Below, in pieces: positions 51,821 through 61,045 of a stretch of 64,000 nucleotides of DNA. The stretch covers positions 124,001 through 188,000 of the forward strand of contig NZ_SOBR01000005.1 in the NCBI RefSeq assembly GCF_004364315.1, read 5' to 3'. The stretch's first letter is position 1, and the number at the start of each line of letters is the position of its first letter. The stretch is from Chromohalobacter marismortui (GTDB lineage Bacteria; Pseudomonadota; Gammaproteobacteria; Pseudomonadales; Halomonadaceae). The translations under genes and the position numbers were made by a program. The notes beneath the pieces are model-generated. The model saw only the letters and a program-made list of their open reading frames with translations, made no database searches and was not told the DNA's origin.

Positions 51821-53128
51821 TCACTTGCTGGGCGCTTCCTCCGTGACCCGGACGGCGTCGTTCTCCGGCACGGTTTGAAACACCGAGCGCAATACCCGGC
51901 CACGATGCCGCAGCAAACGCCACTCGGCTTCGAGACGCCCGCGCACTTTTTCCCAGGTCCCGTCATCGCGCTCTGCCGCGCTCACTTCCGCCTCGAGCAC
52001 CTGACGATAGATAGTCAAGCAATGGTCGGCGCAACGTCGCTCATCGAAGCTGAGTGCACTCTCGAGTGCCCCCTTGCGCAAGGTCGCGCGCAGCGCCTGA
52101 TCTTGGAGTGTTTCCAGCGCTTTGGCGAACGTCTCGACATCGTCGTTCGGCAACATGATGCCGTTGAGACCGTCGCCCAGCACTTCGCGCACGCCACTGG
52201 CATCGACCGCCACCACCGGCAGACCGGCCGCCATGGCCTCGGCGATGACCATGCCCTGGGTTTCGCTGTGCGAGGCGAAGGCAAACGTATCCATCGCATG
52301 GTAGGCATCGATCAGCGCCTGATCGTGCAGTTTGCCGGTGTAATGGAAGCGGTCTGCAACGCCTTCGCGCGCAGCATGGTCGTGCATCGCCGTGCGGGCG
52401 TCTCCCTCGCCGACGATCAAGGCGCGTGCCTTGGGATGGCGGGCCATGAAACGCGACAGCGCTGCCGCCAGGAAGTCGAGATTCTTCTCCATGGCCAGAC
52501 GCCCCACATGCCCTATCACCATGGCGTCCTCGGGAATGCCGAAACGCTGGCGCCAACGCCTTCCATCGCCTCGGGCAAAGGTGCGCGTATCCACACCGCT
52601 GGCAATCACGCGCACCTTGTCGGGTAAAACGCCGCGCTGGGCCAATAATCCCGCAATGCTTTCGCTGGGGGCGATGACCGCATCGCACAAGCGCGTGTAT
52701 TCGCTCGACAGGGCAATCGCGAAACGCTGCATGCGCGGCGAGTCGCCGGGCACGTAATGGGTGTAGTGCTCATAAAGCGTGTGATGGGTAAAGACCAGCG
52801 GCAGGCCATAGGTTTGCGCCACGCGTGCGGCGGTATCACCGAGCAGGAAAGGGTGATGGGAGTGCACCAGGTCGGGCTCGAACGCCTCGATGGCCTCGTA
52901 GAGTTGGCCGGGCACCGGTACGGGAAGAGAAAAATCACTGCCGTTGAAGCGCTGCATGGCCACCACGCGCACCACATCACGTTCGAAACGTGGCTGACCA
53001 TCCAGTTTCGGCGCCACGACCAACACACTATGCCCCGCATTCTGCAGGCACCGCTTGAGACGCTGAACGGATTCACTCACGCCACCCACGGTCGGACAGT
53101 AGGTGTTGGTGAACATCAGGATATTCAA
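51821..53128 (-). CDS. GT4-family glycosyltransferase
   Basis: A 435-residue GT-B glycosyltransferase. The N-terminal FTNTYCPTVGGVSESVQRLKRCL (about 6-28) and the C-terminal sugar-nucleotide site FAFASHSETQGMVIAEAMAAGLPVVAVDASGVREVL (about 300-335, with the E-x7-E motif) match group 1 enzymes related to diacylglycerol glucosyltransferases. A basic, helical tail follows residue 390. The start is a TTG at 53128 preceded by GGGAG at eight bases; the ATG at 53116 is an alternative. A role in glycolipid synthesis is inferred. Confidence 0.82.
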   Translation of the reverse strand: MNILMFTNTYCPTVGGVSESVQRLKRCLQNAGHSVLVVAPKLDGQPRFERDVVRVVAMQRFNGSDFSLPVPVPGQLYEAIEAFEPDLVHSHHPFLLGDTAARVAQTYGLPLVFTHHTLYEHYTHYVPGDSPRMQRFAIALSSEYTRLCDAVIAPSESIAGLLAQRGVLPDKVRVIASGVDTRTFARGDGRRWRQRFGIPEDAMVIGHVGRLAMEKNLDFLAAALSRFMARHPKARALIVGEGDARTAMHDHAAREGVADRFHYTGKLHDQALIDAYHAMDTFAFASHSETQGMVIAEAMAAGLPVVAVDASGVREVLGDGLNGIMLPNDDVETFAKALETLQDQALRATLRKGALESALSFDERRCADHCLTIYRQVLEAEVSAAERDDGTWEKVRGRLEAEWRLLRHRGRVLRSVFQTVPENDAVRVTEEAPSK

Positions 53129-53232
53129 TCCCTCGACTCCCTATGACCTCGAAAGTACGACGTGGACCTGGCCCGCCGCAAGGCGGCATATCATAGCAGA
53201 TAGCATGGCACCCAAGGCCAGAGATGGGGACA

Positions 53233-54171
53233 TTAACGCGATGCACCGGGCAAGTCGGGCACGCGGCCAGCCATTTCCGTGGTCATGAACTCGACGAACT
53301 GGCGAATCCGGGCACTGTCCCTCGCCCGCCCCGCGTAGAGCAGGTAAAAGTCCGCTCGAATGCCTTGCCACTGCGGTAGCAAAGGCACCAGCTCGCCGCT
53401 TGCCAGATATTCGTGAACGTCCCACCAGGAACGCAGCAATATGCCGTGGCCATCGAGCGCCATGCGCGTCATTGCCTCGGCATCGTTACTCGCCAGGCGA
53501 CCATGAACGCGTATGGCACGCTGGATGCGCGCGCCCTCGGTCGCCTCGAACCGCCATAGCGAATAATCGGTATCGTTCTCGCGCACGATCAGGCAGTGAT
53601 GGTCGGCCAGATCTTCCAACTGCTCGAGCTTCGGGGCATTGGCGAGATAGTGAGGGGCTGCACACAGCATCCGGCGGTTGGCGAGCAGCCGTCTGGCGAT
53701 CCAGCGCGAATCCGGTGGTTCGCCGACACGAATGTTGATATCGAACCCCTGCTCGTCGAGTCCCTGCGGGAAGCTGGTCAATTCCAGGAGGAGCTCCAAT
53801 TGCGGATGGAGCGCGGCAAAACGCGAGATCAGCGGCGCCACGTGACGGCGGCCGAAACCGAAGGTGGCGTTGATTCTCAGCCGCCCCGAGAGCGTCGCGC
53901 CCTGATCCCGCAGCGAGTTTTCCAGATCACCCAGATCATCGAGGATCATCGCGCCACGCGTCAGATAGCGCTCTCCTTCCGCTGTCAGCGATAAGCGGCG
54001 GGTGGTCCTTGCCGCCAGCGACACGCCCAGACGCGCCTCCAACTGCTGCAACCGCTTGCTCACCGCCGAAAGAGAGAGCCCCAAGTCTCGAGCGGCGCCC
54101 GTGAGGCTGCCGGCCTGCGCGACCCGTTGAAAGAAGGCCAGATCATCGACTGCGGACACCGGATTCTCCAC
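53233..54171 (-). CDS. LysR-family regulator (DmlR-like)
   Basis: A 312-residue LysR protein: helix-turn-helix in FFQRVAQAGSLTGAARDLGLSLSAVSKRLQQLEARLG (about 13-49) and an effector domain (about 95-305; RLRINATFGFGRRHVAPLI). The reading frame begins with GTG at 54171 and the exact start is uncertain. It is divergent from a D-malate/tartrate dehydrogenase gene, the same arrangement as E. coli dmlR-dmlA, so malate- or tartrate-responsive activation is likely. Confidence 0.83.
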   Translation of the reverse strand: MENPVSAVDDLAFFQRVAQAGSLTGAARDLGLSLSAVSKRLQQLEARLGVSLAARTTRRLSLTAEGERYLTRGAMILDDLGDLENSLRDQGATLSGRLRINATFGFGRRHVAPLISRFAALHPQLELLLELTSFPQGLDEQGFDINIRVGEPPDSRWIARRLLANRRMLCAAPHYLANAPKLEQLEDLADHHCLIVRENDTDYSLWRFEATEGARIQRAIRVHGRLASNDAEAMTRMALDGHGILLRSWWDVHEYLASGELVPLLPQWQGIRADFYLLYAGRARDSARIRQFVEFMTTEMAGRVPDLPGASR

Positions 54172-54183
54172 CTCAACGCAACA

Positions 54184-54214
54184 TTAGGTTCAATATTACG
54201 CGAATTATCCCTAA
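54184..54214. promoter_or_regulatory. Candidate LysR operator in the dehydrogenase promoter region
   Basis: TTAGG (54184-54188) and CCTAA (54210-54214) are inverted arms flanking an AT-rich interior in an otherwise GC-rich region, between the divergent LysR and dehydrogenase genes. Length and position fit a LysR T-N11-A type site, but the match is short. Confidence 0.3.
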
Positions 54215-54275
54215 AACTTCAGCATCTACACTGACATTTCCACCCACACATCGATTCCCAAGAGGTAAGCCCACC

Positions 54276-55361
54276 ATGGCCCAGACACCGCACAAGACTC
54301 ACAAGATCGCCGTCATTCCTGGTGACGGCATTGGCACCGAAGTCACCCCGGAAGGCGTCCTCGCCCTGAAGGCCGCGGCCCAACGCTTCGGCATCGACCT
54401 CACCTTCGAAGACTTCGACTTCGCCAGTTGCGATTATTACCTCACCCACGGCCAGATGCTGCCCGACGACTGGAAAACCACGCTGTCACGGTTCGACGCC
54501 ATCTTTTTCGGCGCCGTGGGCATACCCGACAAGGTGCCCGACCACATATCGCTGTGGGGCTCGCTGCTGCAGTTCCGGCGTGAATTCGACCAATACATCA
54601 ACCTGCGCCCCTGCAGACTGATGCCGGGTATCAAGAGTCCACTGGCCGACCGTCAGCCCGGCGACATCGACTTCTACGTGGTCCGCGAGAACACCGAGGG
54701 CGAGTACTCGAGCATCGGCGGCAAGATCTTCGAAGGCACCGAGCGCGAAACCGTCATGCAGGAAACCGTGATGACGCGCACCGGCATCGACCGAGTACTC
54801 AAGTACGCCTTCGAATTGGCGCGCAAACGGCCACGCGGCAAGCTTACCTCGGCCACCAAGTCCAACGGCATTTCGATCACCATGCCCTACTGGGACGAAC
54901 GCGTGAAAGCCATGCACGCGTCCTACCCGGAGATCGACGTGGATCAATTCCACATCGACATTCTCACCGCCAATTTCGTGCTCCACCCCGACTGGTTCGA
55001 CGTGGTCGTCGCCAGCAACCTGTTCGGCGATATCCTCTCCGACCTGGGCCCGGCATGCACCGGCACCATCGGCGTGGCGCCCTCGGCCAATATCAACCCG
55101 GAAGGCACGTTCCCCAGTCTCTTCGAGCCGGTGCACGGCAGCGCGCCGGATATCGCCGGCCAAGGCATCGCCAACCCCATCGGCCAGATCTGGTGCGGCG
55201 CGATGATGCTCGATCATCTGGGCCACGAAGATGCCGGCAAAGCCATCCTCGACGCCATCGAGTCGGTGCTTGCCAAGGCCGACCCCAGCGTGTTGACACC
55301 CGATCTCAAGGGACAGGGCACGACACGTGACCTGGCGCAGGCCATCATCGACGCGATATGA
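54276..55361 (+). CDS. dmlA: D-malate / tartrate dehydrogenase (decarboxylating)
   Basis: A 361-residue member of the isocitrate/isopropylmalate dehydrogenase family. It closely follows E. coli DmlA as recalled: IPGDGIGTEV at the N-terminus, VPDHISLWGSLLQFRREFDQYINLRP (about 88-113), FYVVRENTEGEYSS, LTSATKSNGISITMPYWDERV and ASNLFGDILSDLGPACTGTIGVAPSAN with the metal-binding Asp residues. It oxidises D-malate (and often tartrate) to pyruvate with NAD. AGAGGTAA precedes the ATG. A TtuC-type tartrate dehydrogenase preference cannot be excluded. Confidence 0.88.
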   Translation: MAQTPHKTHKIAVIPGDGIGTEVTPEGVLALKAAAQRFGIDLTFEDFDFASCDYYLTHGQMLPDDWKTTLSRFDAIFFGAVGIPDKVPDHISLWGSLLQFRREFDQYINLRPCRLMPGIKSPLADRQPGDIDFYVVRENTEGEYSSIGGKIFEGTERETVMQETVMTRTGIDRVLKYAFELARKRPRGKLTSATKSNGISITMPYWDERVKAMHASYPEIDVDQFHIDILTANFVLHPDWFDVVVASNLFGDILSDLGPACTGTIGVAPSANINPEGTFPSLFEPVHGSAPDIAGQGIANPIGQIWCGAMMLDHLGHEDAGKAILDAIESVLAKADPSVLTPDLKGQGTTRDLAQAIIDAI

Positions 55362-55462
55362 GGCATCGCTGAGGTCGCACAAGACAGGCGCGTCGCCTAA
55401 GGTAATGGGCACGTGGCACGACAAGCCACGGCCAAGACCGTAACCGCTCCAGGGAGAGGATC

Positions 55463-55900
55463 ATGACGATATTCGAAGCACTGCGAGAAAGCCACGACAA
55501 GCAGCGCACCTTGCTTGACCTGCTGGTCAAAACGCACGGCGATAGCGATGGTCGCGACGAGCTCTTCAAACGCATACGCAGCGAGCTGGAGCATCATGCG
55601 GGGGCGGAAGAACGCGCCCTCTACGTCCCCATGATGGAACACGACATGACACAGGAGAAGGCCCGTCACAGCGTGGCCGAGCATCACGAGATCGACGAGT
55701 TGATCGAGACCCTGCAAGCGACCGATTACAGCTCACCGGCCTGGCTAGCAACGGCGCGCCAACTGCAGGAGATGGTCACTCATCATCTCGACGAGGAAGA
55801 GCAGGAAGTCTTCCAACTGGCAGGGCGCGTCTTCGACGATGCGACCAAGCAGTCGCTGGCCGACACCTACCAGGAGGAAATGCAGCGCCTGGCGTCTTGA
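55463..55900 (+). CDS. Hemerythrin HHE cation-binding domain protein
   Basis: A 145-residue four-helix protein with the HHE pattern: ESHDKQRTLLDLL (about 9-21), ELEHHAGAEERALYVPMME (about 42-60), HEIDELIETL (about 77-86) and THHLDEEEQEVFQLA (about 105-119). These His/Glu residues would hold a di-iron site that binds oxygen or acts in iron/redox stress. GGGAGAGG precedes the ATG. It stands alone, convergent with the chemoreceptor gene. Confidence 0.88.
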   Translation: MTIFEALRESHDKQRTLLDLLVKTHGDSDGRDELFKRIRSELEHHAGAEERALYVPMMEHDMTQEKARHSVAEHHEIDELIETLQATDYSSPAWLATARQLQEMVTHHLDEEEQEVFQLAGRVFDDATKQSLADTYQEEMQRLAS

Positions 55901-55926
55901 GAGGGAGGCCGAACACCAGGCCATAA

Positions 55927-55965
55927 CACCAGCGCCCGGCGAGAACATCTCGCCGGGCGCTGGTG
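55927..55965. repeat. Perfect 18-bp stem-loop between convergent genes
   Basis: The arms 55927-55944 and 55948-55965 are perfect inverted complements (CACCAGCGCCCGGC... and its reverse complement) around an ACA loop. It lies 27 bases past the hemerythrin stop and 44 bases past the chemoreceptor stop. No T-run follows on either strand, yet the stem is so stable that it should act as a bidirectional transcription barrier or mRNA 3'-end protector. Confidence 0.7.
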
Positions 55966-56008
55966 CCTTCCGCCATCGCCTACGGCGAGGCGCGCTACCA
56001 GGGCGGTA

Positions 56009-57643
56009 TCAGCGATCCGATGCCACGCGGAAACGCACCACCGCCTGGTAGAGATCGGCGGCTTGGGTCTCGAGCGAACCGGCAGCCCCCGCGGCCTGCT
56101 GTACAAGCGCCGCGTTTTGCTGCGTCACCTGATCCATCTGCGTCACGGCCTGATTGACCTGTTCGATGCCCGAGGACTGCTCCTGCGAGGCGGCCGAGAT
56201 CTCGGCCATCAAATCACTGACACGCTGGGCACCCTCGCGAATCTCGCCCATCGCACTATCGGCTTGGTCGACGAGCTCCGCACCCGCGTTGACATGTCCT
56301 ACCGAGCCTTCGATCAAGGTCTTGATATCACGCGCCGCGTCCGCGCTGCGACTGGCCAGATTACGTACTTCGCTGGCGACCACCGCGAAGCCACGGCCCT
56401 GCTCGCCGGCACGCGCCGCTTCCACCGAGGCGTTGAGCGCCAGCAGATTGGTCTGGAAGGCGATGTCATCGATCAGCGAGATGATATCGGCCACCTTGCG
56501 CGAGCTGCTGCGGATCTCGCCCATGGTGTTCACGACCTGGGTGATCACCTCTTGTCCATGCGCCACCGATGCCGTGGTGGCATCCGACACTTTATTGGCT
56601 TGATTGGCGTTTTCCGCGTTCTGCCGCACGGTAGCTGTCAATTCCTCCATGCTAGACGCGGTTTGCGCCAACGACGCCGCCTGTTCCTCGGTCCGCGCGG
56701 ACAGATCGTTGTTGCCCGTGGCGATCTCGCGTGATCCCTGGTCGATCGCCTCTCCCGCGTCACGTATACGCGCAATCGTCTTGCTCAACTCGAGACGCAT
56801 GCGCTCGATGGCATACATCAAGCTTTGCGTATCGTCCTCGCGCAATGTAACGGGAGACGTCAGATCGCCCTCGGCGATACGCCCCACGACACGCGCGGCC
56901 TCGTCCGGCTCGCCACCCAGACTGCGGTACACATTGCGAATCACCAGCAGGAAAGCCGCCGTCAGGAGCCCCCCCGCCACCAGCAAGACCAGTGCGTACT
57001 GCCACAGCTTGTCGATGAAGGCCGACTGAATGTCGTTCGTATAGACACCCGCCGCCATGTTCCAGCCCCAGGGGTCGAAGCGTTCGACGTAGCTGAGCTT
57101 GGGAAAGAGCGCATCGCTTTTGGCATCACGCGAGGAATACGGCAGATAACCGCCGCCCTTTCCGGCAAGCGCAGCCAGATCGCGATACACGGCCACCCCA
57201 TTGGGATCCTTGTAATCCGACATGTCCGTGCCGGCGTCACGACGTGGGTGATAGACGAGTTTCGCATCGGCGTCGAAAACGAAGACATAATTGTCGCGGT
57301 CACTACCGAAGCGTATCGCGTCGAGGGCATCCACCGCCCGCGCCTTGGCCTCTTCGGCGCTCAGTTCGCCCGCCGCCACTCGCTCGGCATAGCCGTCCAG
57401 CAGGGTATGCACCATGCCGATGGTGTTGGAAAGCGCGGCCTTGCGCTCATCGAACATCACGCTCCGACTCTGCCACGCCATGCTGACCACGATGGCAATC
57501 ATGACTAGCCACATCAGTGCCAGCGTCAGCCACAACTTCCGCTTGAGCGTCCACTGCGTACGTGTCGTCTCGGCATGAGACCCGTGCGATACCACCGGCG
57601 CCGCCGGTTCATCCGCGTGAGCGACCACGCTCGAATTAGCCAT
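56009..57643 (-). CDS. Methyl-accepting chemotaxis protein with single Cache domain
   Basis: A 544-residue chemoreceptor: cytoplasmic start, TM1 (about 35-53), a periplasmic single Cache-2 sensor (about 60-210; NYVFVFDADAKLVYHPRRDAGTDMSDYKDPNG and WGWNMAAGVYTND), TM2 (about 215-237), HAMP (about 240-290) and a signalling domain with the hairpin tip IISLIDDIAFQTNLLALNASVEAARAGEQGRGFAVVASEVRNLA (about 395-438). There is no C-terminal CheR-binding pentapeptide. Cache-2 receptors often sense small organic acids. It is preceded by a near-consensus sigma-28 promoter. Confidence 0.92.
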   Translation of the reverse strand: MANSSVVAHADEPAAPVVSHGSHAETTRTQWTLKRKLWLTLALMWLVMIAIVVSMAWQSRSVMFDERKAALSNTIGMVHTLLDGYAERVAAGELSAEEAKARAVDALDAIRFGSDRDNYVFVFDADAKLVYHPRRDAGTDMSDYKDPNGVAVYRDLAALAGKGGGYLPYSSRDAKSDALFPKLSYVERFDPWGWNMAAGVYTNDIQSAFIDKLWQYALVLLVAGGLLTAAFLLVIRNVYRSLGGEPDEAARVVGRIAEGDLTSPVTLREDDTQSLMYAIERMRLELSKTIARIRDAGEAIDQGSREIATGNNDLSARTEEQAASLAQTASSMEELTATVRQNAENANQANKVSDATTASVAHGQEVITQVVNTMGEIRSSSRKVADIISLIDDIAFQTNLLALNASVEAARAGEQGRGFAVVASEVRNLASRSADAARDIKTLIEGSVGHVNAGAELVDQADSAMGEIREGAQRVSDLMAEISAASQEQSSGIEQVNQAVTQMDQVTQQNAALVQQAAGAAGSLETQAADLYQAVVRFRVASDR

Positions 57644-57687
57644 TATCCCCCCTTGCCCTGATTGCGTATTAATCGATGACGGAGGAG

Positions 57688-57714
57688 TTATCGGCCAGGA
57701 TCAGCGATTCTTGA
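57688..57714 (-). promoter_or_regulatory. Sigma-28 (FliA) promoter of the chemoreceptor gene
   Basis: On the minus strand the -10 element is GCCGATAA (57695-57688), an exact match to the sigma-28 consensus, and 15 bases upstream is TCAA (57714-57711), matching TAAA at three of four positions. The start codon is 45 bases downstream, with AAGGGGGG as ribosome-binding site. This places the receptor under flagellar regulation. Confidence 0.8.
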
Positions 57715-57879
57715 TAGATACCGTGCAAGGTGAGTGCCCACTTTCTTTTCGCGCGACTAGCCGACTGCGTCTCGCCCATTGGTCGAAAAAGTTCAACATA
57801 TGCATGAATTGGTTCTACATTCAAAGGGCAAGGAGCCTGTCACACAGCACATCCAACAAACACGAAGGATCTTCACGCC

Positions 57880-58911
57880 ATGCAGATGGGACGTCGACAA
57901 TTTCTTGCCTCCTCCGGTGCCTTTGCCGCCACGGCCACCTTCGCACCGACGCTATTGGCGCACACGAAGGGTACCGGCACACCGCAACGTTATCCGGATG
58001 ATGCCTGGAAGGTGCTCGATGATCGTTTCCAGCCCTATTACATCTTCAATACGCCTCTCGAACGGCAATGGACCGGCGGCTTATGGCTAGAAGGCCCCGC
58101 CTGGAACGCCGTGGGCCGTTACGCCGTGTTCAGCGACATTCCCCGTGCCCGGCAGATGCGCTGGGATGCGGTCACGGGCGACGTCAGCGTATTGCGCGAA
58201 GGTGTCGGCCATTCCAATGGCAATACCTTCGACCGCTGGGGACGTCTGGTCGCGTGTGAGCACTTTCCCCCGCGCGTGGTGCGCTATGAATGGGATGGCA
58301 GCGTCACGATCCTGGCCGAGCGGTTCCAAGGCAAGCGCCTCAATGCGCCCAACGACCTGGTGGCCCTCGACAATGGCGGCATTCTGTTCACCGATCCCGG
58401 GTACGGCGCGCACGTGGATTATGAAGGCCACAAACGCGAACTCGAACTCGACCCGGCCATCTACTACATCGACGACGACCTCGAGGAGCCACGCCTGTTC
58501 TCCGATGCGCTCTACAAACCCAACGGCATTGCGCTCTCCGCCGACCAACGCACGCTCTACGCCAGCGACACCGCGCCGTCCCACTATCCCGACCAACCGG
58601 CCACCATCTCGCGTTGGCGCCTGGCGGAGGACGGCACCGCGCAAGGCGAGCGTGAGACGGTAATCTCGAGCAAGGACGAGGGCTATGACGGCATCACGCT
58701 GGACCAGGACGGCAATATCTGGAGCAGCGTCTCGGGCGGTGCCGGTAAGGACGGTGTGTCGGTCTTCACCCCCGGCGGCGAGCGCCTGGCGCGCATTCTG
58801 CTGCCTGAAGTCTGCGCCAACCTGTGCTTCGTGGGCGAGGATCGCAACCGGCTGTTCATGACCGCCAGCCAATCGATTTACACGCTCTATACCGGGGCCC
58901 GCGGCGCCTGA
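57880..58911 (+). CDS. SMP-30/gluconolactonase family protein, Tat-exported
   Basis: A 343-residue six-bladed propeller protein. The twin-arginine motif GRRQFLASSG (about 4-13) and the following alanine-rich segment to LLAH indicate Tat export. Family marks are WLEGPAWNAVGRYAVFSDI (about 69-87), NGNTFDRWGRLVACEH (about 114-129), NAPNDLVALDNGGILFTDPGYG (about 155-176) and KPNGIALSADQRTLYASDT (about 211-229), with the acidic and Asn metal ligands. It probably hydrolyses a sugar lactone in the periplasm. Stands alone and ends at a good terminator. Confidence 0.88.
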   Translation: MQMGRRQFLASSGAFAATATFAPTLLAHTKGTGTPQRYPDDAWKVLDDRFQPYYIFNTPLERQWTGGLWLEGPAWNAVGRYAVFSDIPRARQMRWDAVTGDVSVLREGVGHSNGNTFDRWGRLVACEHFPPRVVRYEWDGSVTILAERFQGKRLNAPNDLVALDNGGILFTDPGYGAHVDYEGHKRELELDPAIYYIDDDLEEPRLFSDALYKPNGIALSADQRTLYASDTAPSHYPDQPATISRWRLAEDGTAQGERETVISSKDEGYDGITLDQDGNIWSSVSGGAGKDGVSVFTPGGERLARILLPEVCANLCFVGEDRNRLFMTASQSIYTLYTGARGA

Positions 58912-58938
58912 ACCCGAGTATTGACGCGTGTCGCCATC

Positions 58939-58970
58939 TGCCCGGTTTTCATCGTGAGACCGGGCATTTT
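58939..58970 (+). terminator. Rho-independent terminator of the SMP-30 gene
   Basis: TGCCCGGT (58939-58946) and ACCGGGCA (58959-58966) form a perfect 8-bp stem with a 12-base loop, followed by TTTT. It starts 28 bases past the stop codon. Confidence 0.85.
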
Positions 58971-59029
58971 CATCACTTCGACCTCCCCTCTTGTGGTCGC
59001 GCACCCGGCTCGTACTGTAGAGACATCGA

Positions 59030-59054
59030 CATTGCTAATGCCGTATTAGCGATG
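59030..59054. promoter_or_regulatory. Inverted repeat upstream of the DUF1338-astE genes
   Basis: CATTGCTAAT and ATTAGCGATG are 10-bp inverted arms with one mismatched pair and a GCCGT centre, 78 bases upstream of the DUF1338 start and past the preceding terminator. Size and position suit a repressor or activator site; the protein is unknown. Confidence 0.4.
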
Positions 59055-59131
59055 CTTGCGGTCATGCGACGCTGGCACGCAGCGGCCCTTGCAGTGACTC
59101 GAACCTCACAACAACAGAGTAGGCGCACGAC

Positions 59132-59953
59132 ATGACCAACCAGGAGTTCTTCGCCCAGTTATGGGATGACTACGTCGCCATGACGCCCCAGGCGCAGCGC
59201 ATTCACGACGCCTTTCTGGCCGACGGCGAAACGATCATCAACGACCACGTTGCGTTTCGTACCTTCGACCGGGGCCCCATCCGCCTGGAAGCACTCGAAC
59301 CGCATCTACTGGCGATGGGCTACACCCGTTTCGCCCCCTACGAGTTCGCGGCCAAGAAGCTGCGTGCCTTCGGCTATCTGCCGCCCAGCGACGATCAGCC
59401 ACGGGTATTTCTCTCCGAGCTCAAGTGCGACGAACTCTCCACCCAGGCACAAGCCAGCATCGATGCACTGATCGAACAGATCGCCCCCCAGCACGTGGCC
59501 TCGCCCGAGGTACTCTGGGCCGGCCGCTTGTGGGCAGCACCGAGCTTCGAGACCTACCAGCAGTTGATGGCGGAAAGCGAGTACGCCGCCTGGCTATCGA
59601 TCATCGGCCTGCGTGCCAACCACTTCACCATCAGCGTCAATCGCTTCACGCAGTACGACACGCTGGAAAAGGTGCTCGCGAAAGTCGAGGACCTGGGCAT
59701 CGGCATCAATGACGCGGGCGGCCGCATCAAGGGCTCGCCCGAGGTCCTGCTCGAACAAGGCTCGACGCTGGCCGACCGCCAGCCGTTCACCTTCGCCGGT
59801 GGTCAGACGGAAGAGATTCCGACCTGCTATTACGAATTCGCCAAGCGCTATCACGATGACGACGGCCAGCTCTACCAGGGCTTCGTCGCCGCCAGCGCGG
59901 ACAAGATCTTCGAATCCACCGATGTGCGCGGCGAGCGCTCCGCGGGACGTTGA
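59132..59953 (+). CDS. DUF1338 (2-oxoadipate dioxygenase/decarboxylase-like) protein
   Basis: A 273-residue DUF1338 protein. Likely metal-site residues are His in INDHVAFRTFDRGP (about 36-49), His in GLRANHFTISVNR (about 158-170) and a C-terminal acidic region with EEIPTCYYEFAKRY. Larger family members (HglS/YdcJ) convert 2-oxoadipate to D-2-hydroxyglutarate in lysine breakdown, but this short form has not been assigned by me to that reaction. The astE start lies 2 bases after its stop, so it probably acts in arginine or related amino-acid catabolism. Confidence 0.8.
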   Translation: MTNQEFFAQLWDDYVAMTPQAQRIHDAFLADGETIINDHVAFRTFDRGPIRLEALEPHLLAMGYTRFAPYEFAAKKLRAFGYLPPSDDQPRVFLSELKCDELSTQAQASIDALIEQIAPQHVASPEVLWAGRLWAAPSFETYQQLMAESEYAAWLSIIGLRANHFTISVNRFTQYDTLEKVLAKVEDLGIGINDAGGRIKGSPEVLLEQGSTLADRQPFTFAGGQTEEIPTCYYEFAKRYHDDDGQLYQGFVAASADKIFESTDVRGERSAGR

Positions 59954-59955
59954 AC

Positions 59956-60948
59956 ATGCTCGACGACTGGCTCGCTTCGAGTCTCGACGCTGATCCCGTC
60001 GAGCCGCACGAAGAACGCAGTGGAAAGGTGCCCGGCGGGCGCTATCGCCTGCATGCGCCCGGCGTACTCGAACTGCTCCCCGATGAGTTCGCTCCCGAGG
60101 CACAGGCATGCGTCGTGTCGGCGGGCATCCACGGCAACGAGACCGCGCCCATCGAACTCGTCGGCGCGTGGCTGGCGCGCCTCGAGGCCGGCCAACTCAG
60201 ACTCGGTGCGCCGGTACTGGTGATCCTCGGCAACCTCGAGGCGATTCGGCAAGGCGTGCGCTTTTGCACCACCAACCTCAATCGCCTGTTCCAGCGAGGC
60301 CTGGATCTGGAAGGCGACGAGCCCGAGCGCGCTCGTGAGCTGATGGCTGTCGTCGATGCCTTCTTCGCGCGCCATGACCTCCCCCGCGTGCATTACGACA
60401 TGCACACCGCGATTCGCGACAGCCGCTACCCGCGTTTCGCCGTCGAGCCCTTCGCCGCCGCCGAGACGCATCCCGCGCAATGGCATTGGCTGGCCGCCGC
60501 CGGCATGCAGGCAGCCTTGCATCAGCACCGCCATAGCTGGACCTTCTCGCATTATTCCAAGCATTATCACGCCGCCCAGGCATTCACGCTGGAACTCGGC
60601 AAGGTGCGCCCCTTCGGGGAAAACGACCTCGACGCGCTATCCGGAATGCTCATGCTACTCGAGGCAGTACTCGAAGGCCGACCGGCCCCGTCGCGGAGTC
60701 TAGAAGACGTGCGTTTCTTCAGGGTCGTCAGCGAGCTGATGCGTCAATCGCAGGACTTCTCGCTAGGCTTCTCCGAGGAGACGCCCAACTTCACCGAATT
60801 CGCCGTGGGCACCCTTCTCGCGCACGATGGTCAGGCCGGCGACACCGTCGTCGCGGATGCGCCGGTGGCAGTGGTGTTTCCCAATGCCCAGGTCGAACTC
60901 GGGGCGCGCGCGGCGTTGCTGGTACGTGCATGCCCACCGCCGGCATGA
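59956..60948 (+). CDS. astE: Succinylglutamate desuccinylase
   Basis: A 330-residue zinc hydrolase of the AstE family. Zinc ligands are His and Glu in AGIHGNETAPIE (about 56-67) and His in VHYDMHTAIRDS (about 145-156); the proposed catalytic Glu is in FTLELGKVRPFGEND (about 213-227). It releases succinate and glutamate in the last step of the arginine succinyltransferase pathway. The other ast genes are not in this window. It follows the DUF1338 gene by 2 bases. An arginine/ornithine-type transporter follows, consistent with arginine use. Confidence 0.87.
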   Translation: MLDDWLASSLDADPVEPHEERSGKVPGGRYRLHAPGVLELLPDEFAPEAQACVVSAGIHGNETAPIELVGAWLARLEAGQLRLGAPVLVILGNLEAIRQGVRFCTTNLNRLFQRGLDLEGDEPERARELMAVVDAFFARHDLPRVHYDMHTAIRDSRYPRFAVEPFAAAETHPAQWHWLAAAGMQAALHQHRHSWTFSHYSKHYHAAQAFTLELGKVRPFGENDLDALSGMLMLLEAVLEGRPAPSRSLEDVRFFRVVSELMRQSQDFSLGFSEETPNFTEFAVGTLLAHDGQAGDTVVADAPVAVVFPNAQVELGARAALLVRACPPPA

Positions 60949-61045
60949 TGCTTTCCCGTTTCTCCTCGTGTGCACCACGAGGGCACAGGCGCTTTCAAGC
61001 AACGCCTGGCACAGCACGCAATGACAACAACACAGGACGACTTAC

